This document shows positions 1 to 8,033 of a stretch of 64,000 nt of DNA, piece after piece. Source of the DNA: Rhizobium sp. N324. Lineage in GTDB: Bacteria > Pseudomonadota > Alphaproteobacteria > Rhizobiales > Rhizobiaceae. The translations under genes were made by a program, and so were the position numbers. The stretch covers positions 3,227,001 to 3,291,000 of the forward strand of contig NZ_CP013630.1 of NCBI RefSeq assembly GCF_001664485.1. Direction: 5' to 3'. Under the pieces are notes generated by a model that worked only from the letters and a program-made list of their open reading frames with translations, did no database searches and was not told the origin of the DNA. Every line of letters starts with the position of its first letter. Position 1 is the first letter of the stretch.

Positions 1-631
1 CCTCGCGCCTGAGCGCCTGCAGCGTCTTGTTGAGATGGACGACGGAAACGCCGAGCACGTCGGCCATCTCGATCTGCGTCAAGGGAAACTGGAAGCTTTC
101 GCCCCGCGTCCGCTTGACGACCTGCAGCCGCACGAAAAGCTCGCAGACGAGATGGGCGATGTGGGCGCGTTTGGAGCGCCGGCCCATGGCGACGATCCAC
201 TCCCGGTGAATGGCGCCGTCCACCAGCGTATCGAGCCAAAGCAGCCGGGTCAGATGCGGCATGCGCTCGGTGATCGCCCTGAGATCGGCATGATCGGCAA
301 AGACGACATGACAGTCCGACAGCGCGACGATACCGTGATCCATCTTCTTGACGGGAAAGGCGTGCAGGTCGACGAAATCGCCGGCGACATGCAGCGCGGT
401 GATCTGGCGGCTGCCATCGGCCATCACCTTGTAGCGTGCCGCAAAACCATCGATGAGCAGCGTGCTGTAGGGCGGCCGGCTGCCTTCGGGGACGATATCC
501 TCTCCGGCAAGGAAGTGCCTGTCCTTGACCAGGATCGAGCGGAGGAGATTTTCCTCTTCCGCCGATAGCACATCGCGCCTTCCGAGGTTGAGCAGCAGGG
601 CTTCAATCACGGGCTTGTCCGCCGATAGCAT
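1..631 (-). CDS. Crp/Fnr-family transcriptional regulator (C-terminus cut by window edge)
   Basis: This is a one-component regulator with an N-terminal cyclic-nucleotide-binding-like beta-roll (about residues 20-130) and a C-terminal Crp-type helix-turn-helix. The HTH is visible close to the window edge as LTQIEMADVLGVSVVHLNKT, typical of Crp/Fnr recognition helices. I see no N-terminal cysteine cluster of the FNR/FixK oxygen-sensing type, so the effector is unknown. The ATG at 631 is the first in-frame start and has no clear Shine-Dalgarno. The reading frame stays open to position 1, so perhaps 20-40 C-terminal residues are missing. It is divergent from the small DUF6894 gene that follows. 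The family is clear; the regulon is not inferable. Confidence 0.88.
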   Translation of the reverse strand, partial: MLSADKPVIEALLLNLGRRDVLSAEEENLLRSILVKDRHFLAGEDIVPEGSRPPYSTLLIDGFAARYKVMADGSRQITALHVAGDFVDLHAFPVKKMDHGIVALSDCHVVFADHADLRAITERMPHLTRLLWLDTLVDGAIHREWIVAMGRRSKRAHIAHLVCELFVRLQVVKRTRGESFQFPLTQIEMADVLGVSVVHLNKTLQALRRE

Positions 632-739
632 AAGAGGTGATCATGACGATGCGACCTGTATTTTCTATAAGAATCAATGCCTAGCCTCGGGAACAATTGT
701 CTTCATCTGTAATTTCCCCCTGTGACGACAGGAAAAAAC

Positions 740-985
740 ATGGCTCGCTACTTTTTCGATCTGCATAACGGCGAAGGCCCGACACGTGACGAGCACGGCA
801 CCGAGCTCCGGTCGCGCGCGGATATTCCCAAAGAGGTGACCCGCATCCTGCTGGATGTGGCCCGTGACGAACTGCCGGCGGGCGATCGCGCCATCATCGC
901 CGTCACCGTTCGAAACGAAAGCGGCGACCCGGTTACGGTTGCCAGCCTCGTCTTCAACAATGAATGGCTCGACGTCCTGCGATAG
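740..985 (+). CDS. DUF6894-type small protein
   Basis: A short protein of 81 residues begins MARYFFDLHNGEG, the characteristic start of the rhizobial DUF6894 family. Members have an aromatic N-terminal strand (RYFFDL), a central helix rich in Arg and Glu, and a C-terminal strand of the type VASLVFNNEWLDV. The function is unknown. I chose the ATG at 740 rather than the in-frame start at 722 because AGGAAAA lies just upstream of it and the family begins there. It is divergent from the Crp/Fnr gene. A second member of the family lies at 1124-1357 on the opposite strand. Confidence 0.85.
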   Translation: MARYFFDLHNGEGPTRDEHGTELRSRADIPKEVTRILLDVARDELPAGDRAIIAVTVRNESGDPVTVASLVFNNEWLDVLR

Positions 986-1018
986 CGGCCGCCGCGATGC
1001 GGCTTTGGCTTTTTGTTT

Positions 1019-1038
1019 ATGCATGTCGCAGCATGCAT
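1019..1038. repeat. Short palindrome, end of a rhizobial intergenic repeat
   Basis: ATGCATG and CATGCAT form a 7-bp inverted repeat around TCGCAG. The same end sequence closes the larger hairpin at 19411-19459, so this looks like a shortened copy of that intergenic element. It lies between two convergent DUF6894 genes. Confidence 0.6.
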
Positions 1039-1123
1039 TAGGACCCGCCTTCATAGCCGGCAATTAAATTTGACATAGTCGCGCCGTTGCTCCGACTGGC
1101 AGAGAGGCGGCATGCCGGCACGG

Positions 1124-1357
1124 CTACTTGGGGATTTCCTCGAGAATCAGCCGGATTTCCGCAAGCGGCCGCCGGCTTTCGTCGAAGAGTTCCACCGACA
1201 GCATGTTCAGCGGTTCCGCCGGCAGGCCTTCGGCGGCCATCTCCGCAAGCACGCGCCGCGCCTCGGCTTTTGCGGCCTCGATGGAGGCGAATTCATATCC
1301 CGTCTCGGTCGCCCCGACGCCATCACGATCAAGGAGCTGAAAGTAGAATTTCGGCAC
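1124..1357 (-). CDS. DUF6894-type small protein
   Basis: This 77-residue protein starts VPKFYFQLLDRDGVG and ends in a strand of the form LAEIRLILEEIP. That is the layout of the DUF6894 family, like the gene at 740-985. The preferred start is a GTG at 1357 with GGGGG about six bases upstream; an alternative upstream start at 1402 would add 15 residues that do not match the family. The function is unknown. It is convergent with the first member, and the two are related at only a modest level, suggesting an old duplication rather than a recent one. Confidence 0.8.
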   Translation of the reverse strand: MPKFYFQLLDRDGVGATETGYEFASIEAAKAEARRVLAEMAAEGLPAEPLNMLSVELFDESRRPLAEIRLILEEIPK

Positions 1358-1426
1358 GGCACATCCCCCGCTAGACCAATTCAACGATCCCGCAGGCAAC
1401 ATGTTCCACCGGAAGACGCAGCGTCG

Positions 1427-1825
1427 TCAGAAGGTGCCGGCCTCCGGCGAGGCCATTTCCTCGATGGCGTCGACGCGGTCGGGATAGAAGGCGAGATGGT
1501 CCTTGATGGTGCTGACGGCGGCATTCGGCGCTTCGTAGGTCCAGACCGCATTCTTCGAGCGCTCGCCGCCGGCAATGATGCTGTAATAGGCGGCGTCCCC
1601 CTTATAGGGGCAATGGCTGGCATGGTCGGTGCGCTGAAGCTGCGCCATGTCGACATCCCGACGCGGAATATACTGCACCGGCGGATAGGAGGCCTCGCGC
1701 AGCGTCAGCGCATCGTGGCTATCGGCAATCACCTTGCCGCCGAGCGTGACGACGACGCGGCAGGGATTGTGCTCGATGGTGATCGGATGGTCGGGCCCGG
1801 GGATCTTGATCGATCGGTCTGACAT
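1427..1825 (-). CDS. DUF427 domain-containing protein
   Basis: This 132-residue protein shows the features of DUF427: GPDHPITIEHNPCRVVVTLG near the start, then YPPVQYIPRRDVDM, then the stretch SHCPYKGDAAYYSI and a terminal YEAP...HLAFYPDRVD block. The family is a small beta-rich single domain of unknown biochemical role, common in Proteobacteria and Actinobacteria. The ATG at 1825 has GGAGG about seven bases upstream and gives the normal family start (MSDRSIKIPG). A longer reading from 1873 lacks support. It stands alone on the minus strand, upstream of nothing obviously related. Confidence 0.9.
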   Translation of the reverse strand: MSDRSIKIPGPDHPITIEHNPCRVVVTLGGKVIADSHDALTLREASYPPVQYIPRRDVDMAQLQRTDHASHCPYKGDAAYYSIIAGGERSKNAVWTYEAPNAAVSTIKDHLAFYPDRVDAIEEMASPEAGTF

Positions 1826-1907
1826 GCGCTTCGCCTCCAGGAAATATCGATGCCGTGGAGATAGGGCGGGCATGCGGCCGGCCCAAGACCTTACCTGCTG
1901 ACAGGCG

Positions 1908-2600
1908 TTAGAATTCGAAACCAGGCGACGCCGGGCTCAGCATCGCCGTTTTCGGCGTCGCCGGCCAGTGAGCTCCAAGCGCATCCGCGAGTGTTGCGAT
2001 CAGCCTGGCGATATCCTCGCCGGCGGAAGCATGCAGGGCCTCGGCAACGATCAGCACCGAGCGCGTCGTCTGCCGTACTGCCGAAAGTCCGCTCTGCCGG
2101 TTCGTCCAGCGCCGCGCATGCGCCCGCTCTGCGCCGTCTGCAAAGATCACCTCGTCCGGGTCCGGATGCTCGATTTCGCCGCCGAAGGTCAGATAGGTCT
2201 CGTGGCCACCGGCCCGCCGGACTTCGAGATCGCCTATGATTTTTTCGGTGTCGAAGATGGCGATCGAAATGGCGAAGGCGAGCGAAATCGCATTGCAGAG
2301 ATCGACGAGCGGATGCAGGCGCGGCAGGCCATGGTCCTGGCGGAAGCGGCGCAGCAGCGCTTCGGAGGCGGAGCGATATTGCGTCGGCTTCAGCCCCATG
2401 CGGGAAAAGCCGCGCCGCCACGCCTGGATTTCGGGAAACTCGCTCTCCTGCGCTGCGGCCAGCCGGGCCTCGGCAATAGCGCTGAAGTGCGCAATCGCCG
2501 TCTCGACCGCGGCATCCGGATGGATCGCGTCCACATGAAGCGCCCCGGCGCGAAGCTCCGGAAACGCTTGCCATATCGCATCGGCATGACGGAACTGCAT
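1908..2600 (-). CDS. B3/4 domain-containing protein (PheT B3/B4-like)
   Basis: A 230-residue protein resembles the free-standing B3/B4 domain otherwise found in the beta subunit of phenylalanyl-tRNA synthetase. Typical pieces are AWRRGFSRMGLKPTQYRSA, where substrate-side residues sit, then LPRLHPLVDLCNAISLAF, and HPDPDEVIFADG with RWTNRQS near the C-terminus. Stand-alone members are proposed to bind or edit aminoacyl-tRNA, but this is not established for this subgroup. The gene begins three bases past the stop of the EamA gene on the same strand, so the two may be cotranscribed. Confidence 0.85.
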   Translation of the reverse strand: MQFRHADAIWQAFPELRAGALHVDAIHPDAAVETAIAHFSAIAEARLAAAQESEFPEIQAWRRGFSRMGLKPTQYRSASEALLRRFRQDHGLPRLHPLVDLCNAISLAFAISIAIFDTEKIIGDLEVRRAGGHETYLTFGGEIEHPDPDEVIFADGAERAHARRWTNRQSGLSAVRQTTRSVLIVAEALHASAGEDIARLIATLADALGAHWPATPKTAMLSPASPGFEF

Positions 2601-2603
2601 GGC

Positions 2604-3503
2604 CTATCTCCCTCCGGATATAGTCATCGCCGCCCGGCTGCCGGCAGCAGCAAGCCCGAGCGCGGCCGCCAAGACGCAGGCGATGCCGGCGACCTGGTTG
2701 AGCCCGATCGGTTCGCCGAGGATCAGGAAAGCCAGCATGACGGCGGAAACCGGGGCGACCGCGGTAAAGAGCGCGGCCTCCGTGCCGCTCACCCTCGCCG
2801 CCCCCGCATACCAGAGCAGGAAGCCGGCGACCGTCGGCACCAGCGCATAATAGGCGACGGCAACGGCGGCGCGTGGGGATATATCCCGTGCGAAAGGCAC
2901 CTCGAACACCGCCGGGATGACGGCGACGACAAAGCCGATCCCGGCCATCAGCGTCGACTGGGCAAGCGGCGGAATGTCCGTCTTCAGCCTCTTGTTCAGC
3001 AGGATGAACAGCCCCTCGCAGATAACGGCGCAGAAGATCAGCCCATTGCCGGCGAGCGACCCGCCGGCCGCACCGGGCGTGACGGCGATCGAAAGCACGC
3101 CCGCCGTCGCCAGCGCCACGGCAACAAGCAAAGCAGGCTTCGGCCTTTCGCGAAGCAGCAGAATGGAAATGGCAGCCGACACCACCGGCAGCGTGCCGAT
3201 AACCACGCCGGCATCGGCCGCAGAGGTCAGGCCGAGGCCGGAAATCAGCAGCGTCGTATAACCAACGCTGCCGGCGCCGGCCTGAATGACGAGGATCAGC
3301 CGGTCATGCCGGGAAAGCTTCGGCAGCCGCACGCCGGTCGCGCGCATCAGCACCAGCAAGACGGTAAAAGCCAGCGCGAAGCGCAATGCCGTGGCGGTAA
3401 ACGGCGGCAGACCGGAGGCGATGAGCTTGCTGGCGATGACGGTGCTTCCGACCGTCAGCATGGCCAGCGCCAGATAGAGATAACCTTGAACCTGCCTCGA
3501 CAT
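2604..3503 (-). CDS. EamA/DMT-family inner-membrane exporter
   Basis: This 299-residue protein has about ten hydrophobic segments arranged as two EamA repeats of five, the pattern of drug/metabolite transporters of the RhaT/YdcZ superfamily. It begins MSRQVQGYLYLALAMLTVGS, and the second repeat contains GLIFCAVICEGLFILLNKRL. The ATG at 3503 has GGAGG eight bases upstream. A much longer open frame extends to 4007, but that part runs through a palindromic repeat and is not coding. The substrate cannot be read from sequence. An AraC regulator lies upstream beyond the repeat region and could control it. Confidence 0.9.
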   Translation of the reverse strand: MSRQVQGYLYLALAMLTVGSTVIASKLIASGLPPFTATALRFALAFTVLLVLMRATGVRLPKLSRHDRLILVIQAGAGSVGYTTLLISGLGLTSAADAGVVIGTLPVVSAAISILLLRERPKPALLVAVALATAGVLSIAVTPGAAGGSLAGNGLIFCAVICEGLFILLNKRLKTDIPPLAQSTLMAGIGFVVAVIPAVFEVPFARDISPRAAVAVAYYALVPTVAGFLLWYAGAARVSGTEAALFTAVAPVSAVMLAFLILGEPIGLNQVAGIACVLAAALGLAAAGSRAAMTISGGR

Positions 3504-3668
3504 TCGGCGCCTCCTGTTGGACGCGCCGAGAAAACAGCAGGGAGTTCTCGCGGTCTTGAACGAAATTGCAGGGTATAAACAAAGAACCAAAGCGCGGCGG
3601 GTGGGTCGGCTCTCACGGCTGCGGGGCACAAGGATGATGCCGGAGAGAGGGTGCGGCATCCTCCAATC

Positions 3669-3949
3669 TCCCTCATCCTGAGGCGCGCAGGCCAAAGGCC
3701 GGAGCCTCGAAGGACACGCTCGGCGCTGCGCCTTGCATCCATCAACCGCCAGCGCACCCGCCTCGTCCTTCGAGGCCCCTGCGGGGCACCTCAGGATGAG
3801 GCTCTCTTGGGCGTCGAGCCCAAATCCTCTCCTGTTTTCGATGAAGGTGAGGAGCAGCCATTTCGCCCGCTTATCAGAAGCACGGCACCCACGATCAGCC
3901 CTTATCCTGAGGTGTGCAGGCCGCAGGCCGGAGCCTCGAAGGACGAGGG
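3669..3949. repeat. Cluster of three rhizobial palindromic repeat copies
   Basis: The 507-base gap between the EamA and AraC genes holds three copies of one element. Copies in the same orientation lie at 3669-3716 and 3899-3949 (core CTGAGG..GCAGGCC..GGCCGGAGCCTCGAAGGAC), and an inverted copy lies at 3761-3803. Each contains an internal dyad. The class resembles the mosaic elements known from rhizobial intergenic regions. No gene is seen here apart from non-coding open frames created by the repeat. Confidence 0.75.
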
Positions 3950-4010
3950 CGGGTGGCTGGCCTGGGTCATGGATCGGATTCCGCCCGCGTGACGAAGCGA
4001 CCGGCACCGC

Positions 4011-4817
4011 TCAGAGAAAGGCGCCGGCATAGAGCCGCGGAGAAAGACCGTATTTGCGGACGAAGACGCGTGTCATGTGGCTCTGGTCGGCAAAGCCGCT
4101 GGCGAAGGCCGCCTCCGCAAGCGGCATGCCCTGAGCGATCAGCCGCCGGGCGATATGGATGCGGGCCTGGACGAGATAGGCATGCGGCGTCAGTCCCGTC
4201 GCCCGGGCAAAACCGCGCAGCACCTGGAAGCGGCTGAGCTTGCTTTCCCGCGAGAGATCGGCGAGCGAGACGGCGGCAAGCGGATCGTCGTCGATCAGAT
4301 CCCGGGCCGCGCGGATCGACGCCGGCACCGGCGGCCGCTCGTCGCTGCCGCCGCGCTCACGCATGACATCGGCGACAAGCTGCAGCAGCAGTTGCTCGCG
4401 CAGCATCCTATCCGTCTTGGCCTCGGTCACCGCGCCAAACAACGTTTCGAAGCGGGCGGCGATCGCCCTGTTGCGGATGACCGGATGCGGGATTTCCGAT
4501 CGCCCTGCCCCGCCGTTGCTCACCTCTCGCGCCAGGCCGGCGACGATCTCCGGATCGAAATAGAGAATGCGCCACGACCGCGCTTCGCCGATCGGCGCGC
4601 CGTCATGCACCTCGTTCGGATTGACCGTGATGATATCGCCGGCCGCAGCCTCCACCATGCCGCGGCCGCTCAGCGATTTCTGCGCCCCGGATGAGACGAG
4701 GCCGATGCCGAACTGCTCATGCGTGTGCCGGGAAAAACTGTGACGCGTTTCCGCTTCCACCGCTTCGACGCCAGCCAGAAGAGAGCGCAGCATCCTGAAC
4801 TGGTTTTTCGCCGTCAT
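4011..4817 (-). CDS. AraC-family transcriptional regulator
   Basis: This 268-residue protein has an N-terminal cupin-like sensor region (HTHEQFGIGLVSSG, DIITVNPNEVHDG) and a C-terminal AraC/XylS double helix-turn-helix. The first HTH is around SLADLSRESKLSRFQVLRGF; the second ends in ASGFADQSHMTRVFVRKYG, the family signature. The layout (AraC_binding then HTH_18) is common among regulators of neighbouring exporters. The ATG at 4817 is preferred, with GGAG upstream; an in-frame alternative at 4871 would overlap the region just after the APH(3') stop. It lies directly downstream of the aminoglycoside kinase on the same strand. Confidence 0.9.
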   Translation of the reverse strand: MTAKNQFRMLRSLLAGVEAVEAETRHSFSRHTHEQFGIGLVSSGAQKSLSGRGMVEAAAGDIITVNPNEVHDGAPIGEARSWRILYFDPEIVAGLAREVSNGGAGRSEIPHPVIRNRAIAARFETLFGAVTEAKTDRMLREQLLLQLVADVMRERGGSDERPPVPASIRAARDLIDDDPLAAVSLADLSRESKLSRFQVLRGFARATGLTPHAYLVQARIHIARRLIAQGMPLAEAAFASGFADQSHMTRVFVRKYGLSPRLYAGAFL

Positions 4818-4874
4818 CCGCCCGCAGCTCCGATCGCCGGCCACTCTGCCAGTCGGATGGAGATGGGGCAATGG

Positions 4875-5666
4875 CTAGAAAAACTCGTCGAGCAGTTGGA
4901 AATAATGGAGCCTCGCCGGATCCGGCCTCGTCAGCCCGTAACGATCGAGGAAGGGCCGCACCAGCGGCTCACCGAAATTATAGGCGATGCTGCGGCAGGC
5001 GAGCGCGATATCCTGATAGCGGTCGGCGACGCCGAGACGGCTGCAATCGATATAGCCGGAGAACCCCTCTGCCGCAGCGACGAAATTCGGCAGGCAGGCA
5101 TCGCCATGGGTGACGACAAGATCCTCGCGGCCCGGCCTTCTGTTTTCGAGTTCGGCAAACAGCGCCTCGGCACTTTTGCCAAGCCGCGTCTCGTCGAAAT
5201 CGGTCTCGTCGACGATGCCGGCCTGCATCCGCGCTTTGGCCGCGGCAATGCGGTTCTCCAGCCGGTGGTCGAAGGGGCAGGATGCGATCGGCAGGCGATG
5301 CAGATCGAGAAGCGCCGCCGCCAGCAATTCCACCCGCACCAGCGGCGTCAAGGTCGATGCGCTGGCGAGATCGGCGCCCGGCAGGGCGCTGATCAGCAGC
5401 CGGTTGCGCCCGCCGCCGCTTTCCCGCGCAATGACCTCGGGACAGGGCAGACCGGAGCCTTTGAGCCAGTCAAGCCTCGCTGCTTCGTCGGCAAGCTCGC
5501 CGAACGGCCCCGCCTCCTCGACCTTCAGATAAAGCGTCGGCAATCCGCCCGCTTCCAGCCGGAAGACGCTCGCGGCCGAACGGCCGAGCGCGTCACGCTC
5601 GAACCGGTAATTGGCAAGACGCGCATCAAGTGTACGCGCCGGGAGCGATTGATCCTGCTGGGACAT
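4875..5666 (-). CDS. Chromosomal aminoglycoside 3'-phosphotransferase, APH(3')-II-like
   Basis: The 263-residue protein closely follows the NPTII plan. The catalytic loop is VTHGDACLPN, the metal-binding segment is GYIDCSRLGVADRYQDIALA, and the C-terminus is YFQLLDEFF, as in neomycin kinase; the length is within one residue of that enzyme. Such enzymes transfer the gamma-phosphate of ATP to the 3'-hydroxyl of kanamycin/neomycin-type drugs in the cytosol. The ATG at 5666 gives the expected length; a longer reading to 5741 is not supported. No mobile-element sequence flanks it, and its codon use looks like its neighbours', so it is probably a resident gene. Natural substrate and resistance level are unknown. 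Confidence 0.9.
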   Translation of the reverse strand: MSQQDQSLPARTLDARLANYRFERDALGRSAASVFRLEAGGLPTLYLKVEEAGPFGELADEAARLDWLKGSGLPCPEVIARESGGGRNRLLISALPGADLASASTLTPLVRVELLAAALLDLHRLPIASCPFDHRLENRIAAAKARMQAGIVDETDFDETRLGKSAEALFAELENRRPGREDLVVTHGDACLPNFVAAAEGFSGYIDCSRLGVADRYQDIALACRSIAYNFGEPLVRPFLDRYGLTRPDPARLHYFQLLDEFF

Positions 5667-5742
5667 CTGGGCGCCTCGTTCCGACGGCGGGGAAACGTAT
5701 TCCGATTGCAGGAAGTTATGCGGCAGACCGCACGCCTCCACG

Positions 5743-5904
5743 TCAATGAACGGTTTCGGCGGGCGCGGCTTCGAGAAGGATTTCGAACGCCTCTTCCAGA
5801 GCCGCCACCAGAATATCGGTCAGCTCGTCGCCCTTGTGTTCCAGGAACAGCGCGCTCACGGCTTCATCCTGACGCTCAAGAAAATGCTCGATCTCGTTCG
5901 ACAT
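5743..5904 (-). CDS. Small acidic hypothetical protein (53 aa)
   Basis: A short frame of 53 residues begins MSNEIEHFLERQDEAVSALF and ends AAPAETVH. It is rich in Glu, Asp and Leu and looks like one or two amphipathic helices. GAGGA lies about seven bases before the ATG at 5904. It sits 76 bases upstream of the APH(3') start on the same strand, so the two may share a transcript. I do not recognise a family. The Shine-Dalgarno and the biased composition support coding, but the shortness leaves doubt. Confidence 0.5.
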   Translation of the reverse strand: MSNEIEHFLERQDEAVSALFLEHKGDELTDILVAALEEAFEILLEAAPAETVH

Positions 5905-5995
5905 ATCATTGTCCTCTTCACCGTAACATCACGGCCATGAGGAGAGGCTAGATGCGGTTCCTTGCGTGTGGCTGGTTGGTATCGAGTCTCCAAAT

Positions 5996-7093
5996 TCAAT
6001 TCCCAGGAAGCCCCCGACTTTTCCATTGGCTGCGCGGAATGGCTCCGCTGACATCAAAAGCAAAAGAGACAACCTTCATAGCGTCCTCATCCACCTCACA
6101 ACGAAAGTGTACGTCGTACCAGCCCTCAGCTGTGCGGAAGGCGGCTCGGAGATCCAGAACGGTGCCGCTTGATAAACCCTGACTAGGGACAATAATTGGC
6201 TGAAAGCTTGGCGAAGAGTGGATCAACTGTTGCTGGAGTTCGCTCCTGCAAAGCTGGGCAACACGTTTACTGCGCGGCACTCCATTCATCGCGATTTTCG
6301 CCACGGGATCGTCATCAGCAGCCTGCGAAAACAAGGTTTTTGCCTTCACGAGATCATCCTTTGCTGCGTCCATTTTCGTCGACTCTGGAGGCTTCCGTTC
6401 GGGCGGCTTGACTGCCTCGATATCGGTTTGAGCTTCACCCGGCGCTTCAGCAAGAGGCGCATTGCGCTCGGCAGAAATTTCGGCCGTCGCGACCTCGGGA
6501 AGTTGTACATCGTCAGGAACCGGCCTTGCCGGAGGCGTTTCGGTCTCCGGCTTTTCTGCAGAGGCCTCCGCAGGCGCCTGTTCCGGCTTTGCGCCGTGCT
6601 GGAGCGCCGTCGTCGCGGGTTTTACCTCGCCTTGCGAAGAATTCCCCGAGGTGGATTTTTTCGGTCCGCTGTCCCTGTCGCCGAACTCGAAAACAGGATT
6701 CAGACTCGGCATGGGGGCCGCAGGCTTTACTTGCTCTGACGGCTTATTTTCGGCGGCGCGCGGCGGAGGCGGTGGCGGCGGTTGCTTCTTCGTCTGTTCC
6801 GGCGGCTTCGGCTCCGGTGGCTTTTCCTTGGGCTTTTCCTCCGGCTTCTTCTCCTCCGGCGGCGGAACGAGTTCGACCTTCACGCTCTCGTCTTCGGCAG
6901 GCTTCGGCTCGATCTTCGGCAGCCCGAAGATCAGAAGCGCGACAAGGGGGACATGCAGAAGCACGGACGCACCGATGCCCCAGCGGATTTCAGGCCGCTG
7001 TTTTCCCGTTTCGTGCTGCGTTTCCGCCGGTGCCACGTCTTCTTCTGTCACAGCAGCGATGTGGCCTTTAAAACCGGCAGCATCAAGCCACAA
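5996..7093 (-). CDS. TonB-like DUF930 domain protein, long paralogue
   Basis: This protein has a TonB-like plan: a short cytosolic N-terminus, one membrane segment (GIGASVLLHVPLVALLIFGL), then a Pro/Glu/Lys-rich periplasmic linker with runs of KPPEP and eight consecutive prolines. The C-terminal domain (about residues 250-365) is DUF930 rather than the TonB receptor-binding fold. DUF930 shows the SKRVAQLCRSELQQQL block and the strand pair GWYDVHFRCEVDEDAMKVVS with two cysteines. The frame opens at a TTG (7093); a GTG at 7051 is an alternative, and neither has a convincing Shine-Dalgarno. The role is unknown; envelope energy coupling is only an analogy. Confidence 0.8.
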   Translation of the reverse strand: MWLDAAGFKGHIAAVTEEDVAPAETQHETGKQRPEIRWGIGASVLLHVPLVALLIFGLPKIEPKPAEDESVKVELVPPPEEKKPEEKPKEKPPEPKPPEQTKKQPPPPPPPRAAENKPSEQVKPAAPMPSLNPVFEFGDRDSGPKKSTSGNSSQGEVKPATTALQHGAKPEQAPAEASAEKPETETPPARPVPDDVQLPEVATAEISAERNAPLAEAPGEAQTDIEAVKPPERKPPESTKMDAAKDDLVKAKTLFSQAADDDPVAKIAMNGVPRSKRVAQLCRSELQQQLIHSSPSFQPIIVPSQGLSSGTVLDLRAAFRTAEGWYDVHFRCEVDEDAMKVVSFAFDVSGAIPRSQWKSRGLPGN

Positions 7094-7129
7094 AAGAAAA
7101 AAACCACGTGATCGCCGCAGCGATGGGCG

Positions 7130-7861
7130 TCATTGGTCGGCGGCCCCGTCATCGGCCACTAGATCATGCGCCTGCCATTCAGCCTGCGGAATGGCATCGC
7201 CGACGAGGAAGGCGAAGGAGGTGACCTTGCCGGAGCCGGCATCGAGCCCGCATTTGAACTGGATGTTGTACCATGCCCTGTTGCTGCGCAACGCGCCGCC
7301 CCTCACCTCGACGCTGTTGCCGCTGATTTTCTCCGGCGCCATGGCATAGGGGGCGAGCAGATCGGGCCGCATATCCGGCCGCGCCCGGCGGACCTGCTCC
7401 AGCGCCTCGAGGTCGCAAAGCTGCAGATTGCGCTCGCTGCCGGCAAGGCCGCGCAGCGCTTCGCGAGCGCGCCGGCTGCGCGGATCGGCCAGCACCTTGT
7501 CGGAAAACAGCCGGCTTGCCGCGACGAATTCGGTGGGCTTCGGCGCCGGCGGCGCGGTCGGCGTCACGGACGGCATTGCCGCAGCCGGCGCATTGTTGGC
7601 AACCGGCCTTTCGGCTTGCGGCGCTGCGGCTTCGGCTTTTGCCGGCGCCGGCGATGGCGCCCTGACCGGCTCGGGCCTTGTCAGCGGCCCCACCGGCTGC
7701 GGAACGATCTCCACCGAGAGACCGTCATCGGGCAATAGCATCGGCGGCTCGGCCTTCGGCCACAGCAGCAGGAGAAGGAGGATCGCCGCGGCATGCAGGC
7801 CAAAGGACACAGCAGCCCCGCGCCCGATTCCCCCATCCCATTTGCCTGCCGCCAGTTCCAT
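7130..7861 (-). CDS. TonB-like DUF930 domain protein, short paralogue
   Basis: This 243-residue protein has the same organisation as its downstream neighbour: a membrane segment near the N-terminus (FGLHAAAILLLLLLWP), an Ala/Pro-rich linker of about 80 residues, and a DUF930 domain at the C-terminus with RNLQLCDLEALEQVRRARP and RAWYNIQFKCGLDAGSGKVT. The paired cysteines are conserved between the two. The linker is Ala-Pro rather than Pro-Lys-Glu rich, so the pair diverged after duplication. It begins with ATG at 7861, just 36 bases before the other gene's start region, on the same strand. The function is unknown. Confidence 0.85.
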   Translation of the reverse strand: MELAAGKWDGGIGRGAAVSFGLHAAAILLLLLLWPKAEPPMLLPDDGLSVEIVPQPVGPLTRPEPVRAPSPAPAKAEAAAPQAERPVANNAPAAAMPSVTPTAPPAPKPTEFVAASRLFSDKVLADPRSRRAREALRGLAGSERNLQLCDLEALEQVRRARPDMRPDLLAPYAMAPEKISGNSVEVRGGALRSNRAWYNIQFKCGLDAGSGKVTSFAFLVGDAIPQAEWQAHDLVADDGAADQ

Positions 7862-8033
7862 CGGTCAGGAAGCGGCTGTCGCGCGATCGGCGGAGATCAT
7901 GAAAAGCGCTTTCATCATGGAGCTTGCCGAAAATCGGGCCGGGAGCCCTGCCGCGGAAATTGAAGCACGGCGCGAACACTGCCAGCACAGCCGAAGCCAT
8001 GCAACAGGTAAATTACGCAATCTATAATTGCAT

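Noticed and set aside
1968..3578. Very long open frame on the plus strand opposite the B3/4 and EamA genes
   Set aside because: High GC keeps the opposite frame open. The translation is Arg/Gln/His-rich with no domain pattern, while the minus strand holds two recognisable families.
3504..4007. N-terminal extension of the EamA frame through the repeat cluster
   Set aside because: The family start and a GGAGG site are at 3503. The extension translates palindromic repeat sequence.
6462..7349. Gly/Ser-rich plus-strand frame opposite the DUF930 gene
   Set aside because: The low-complexity composition is the complement of the Pro-rich linker codons; no signal peptide or start site.
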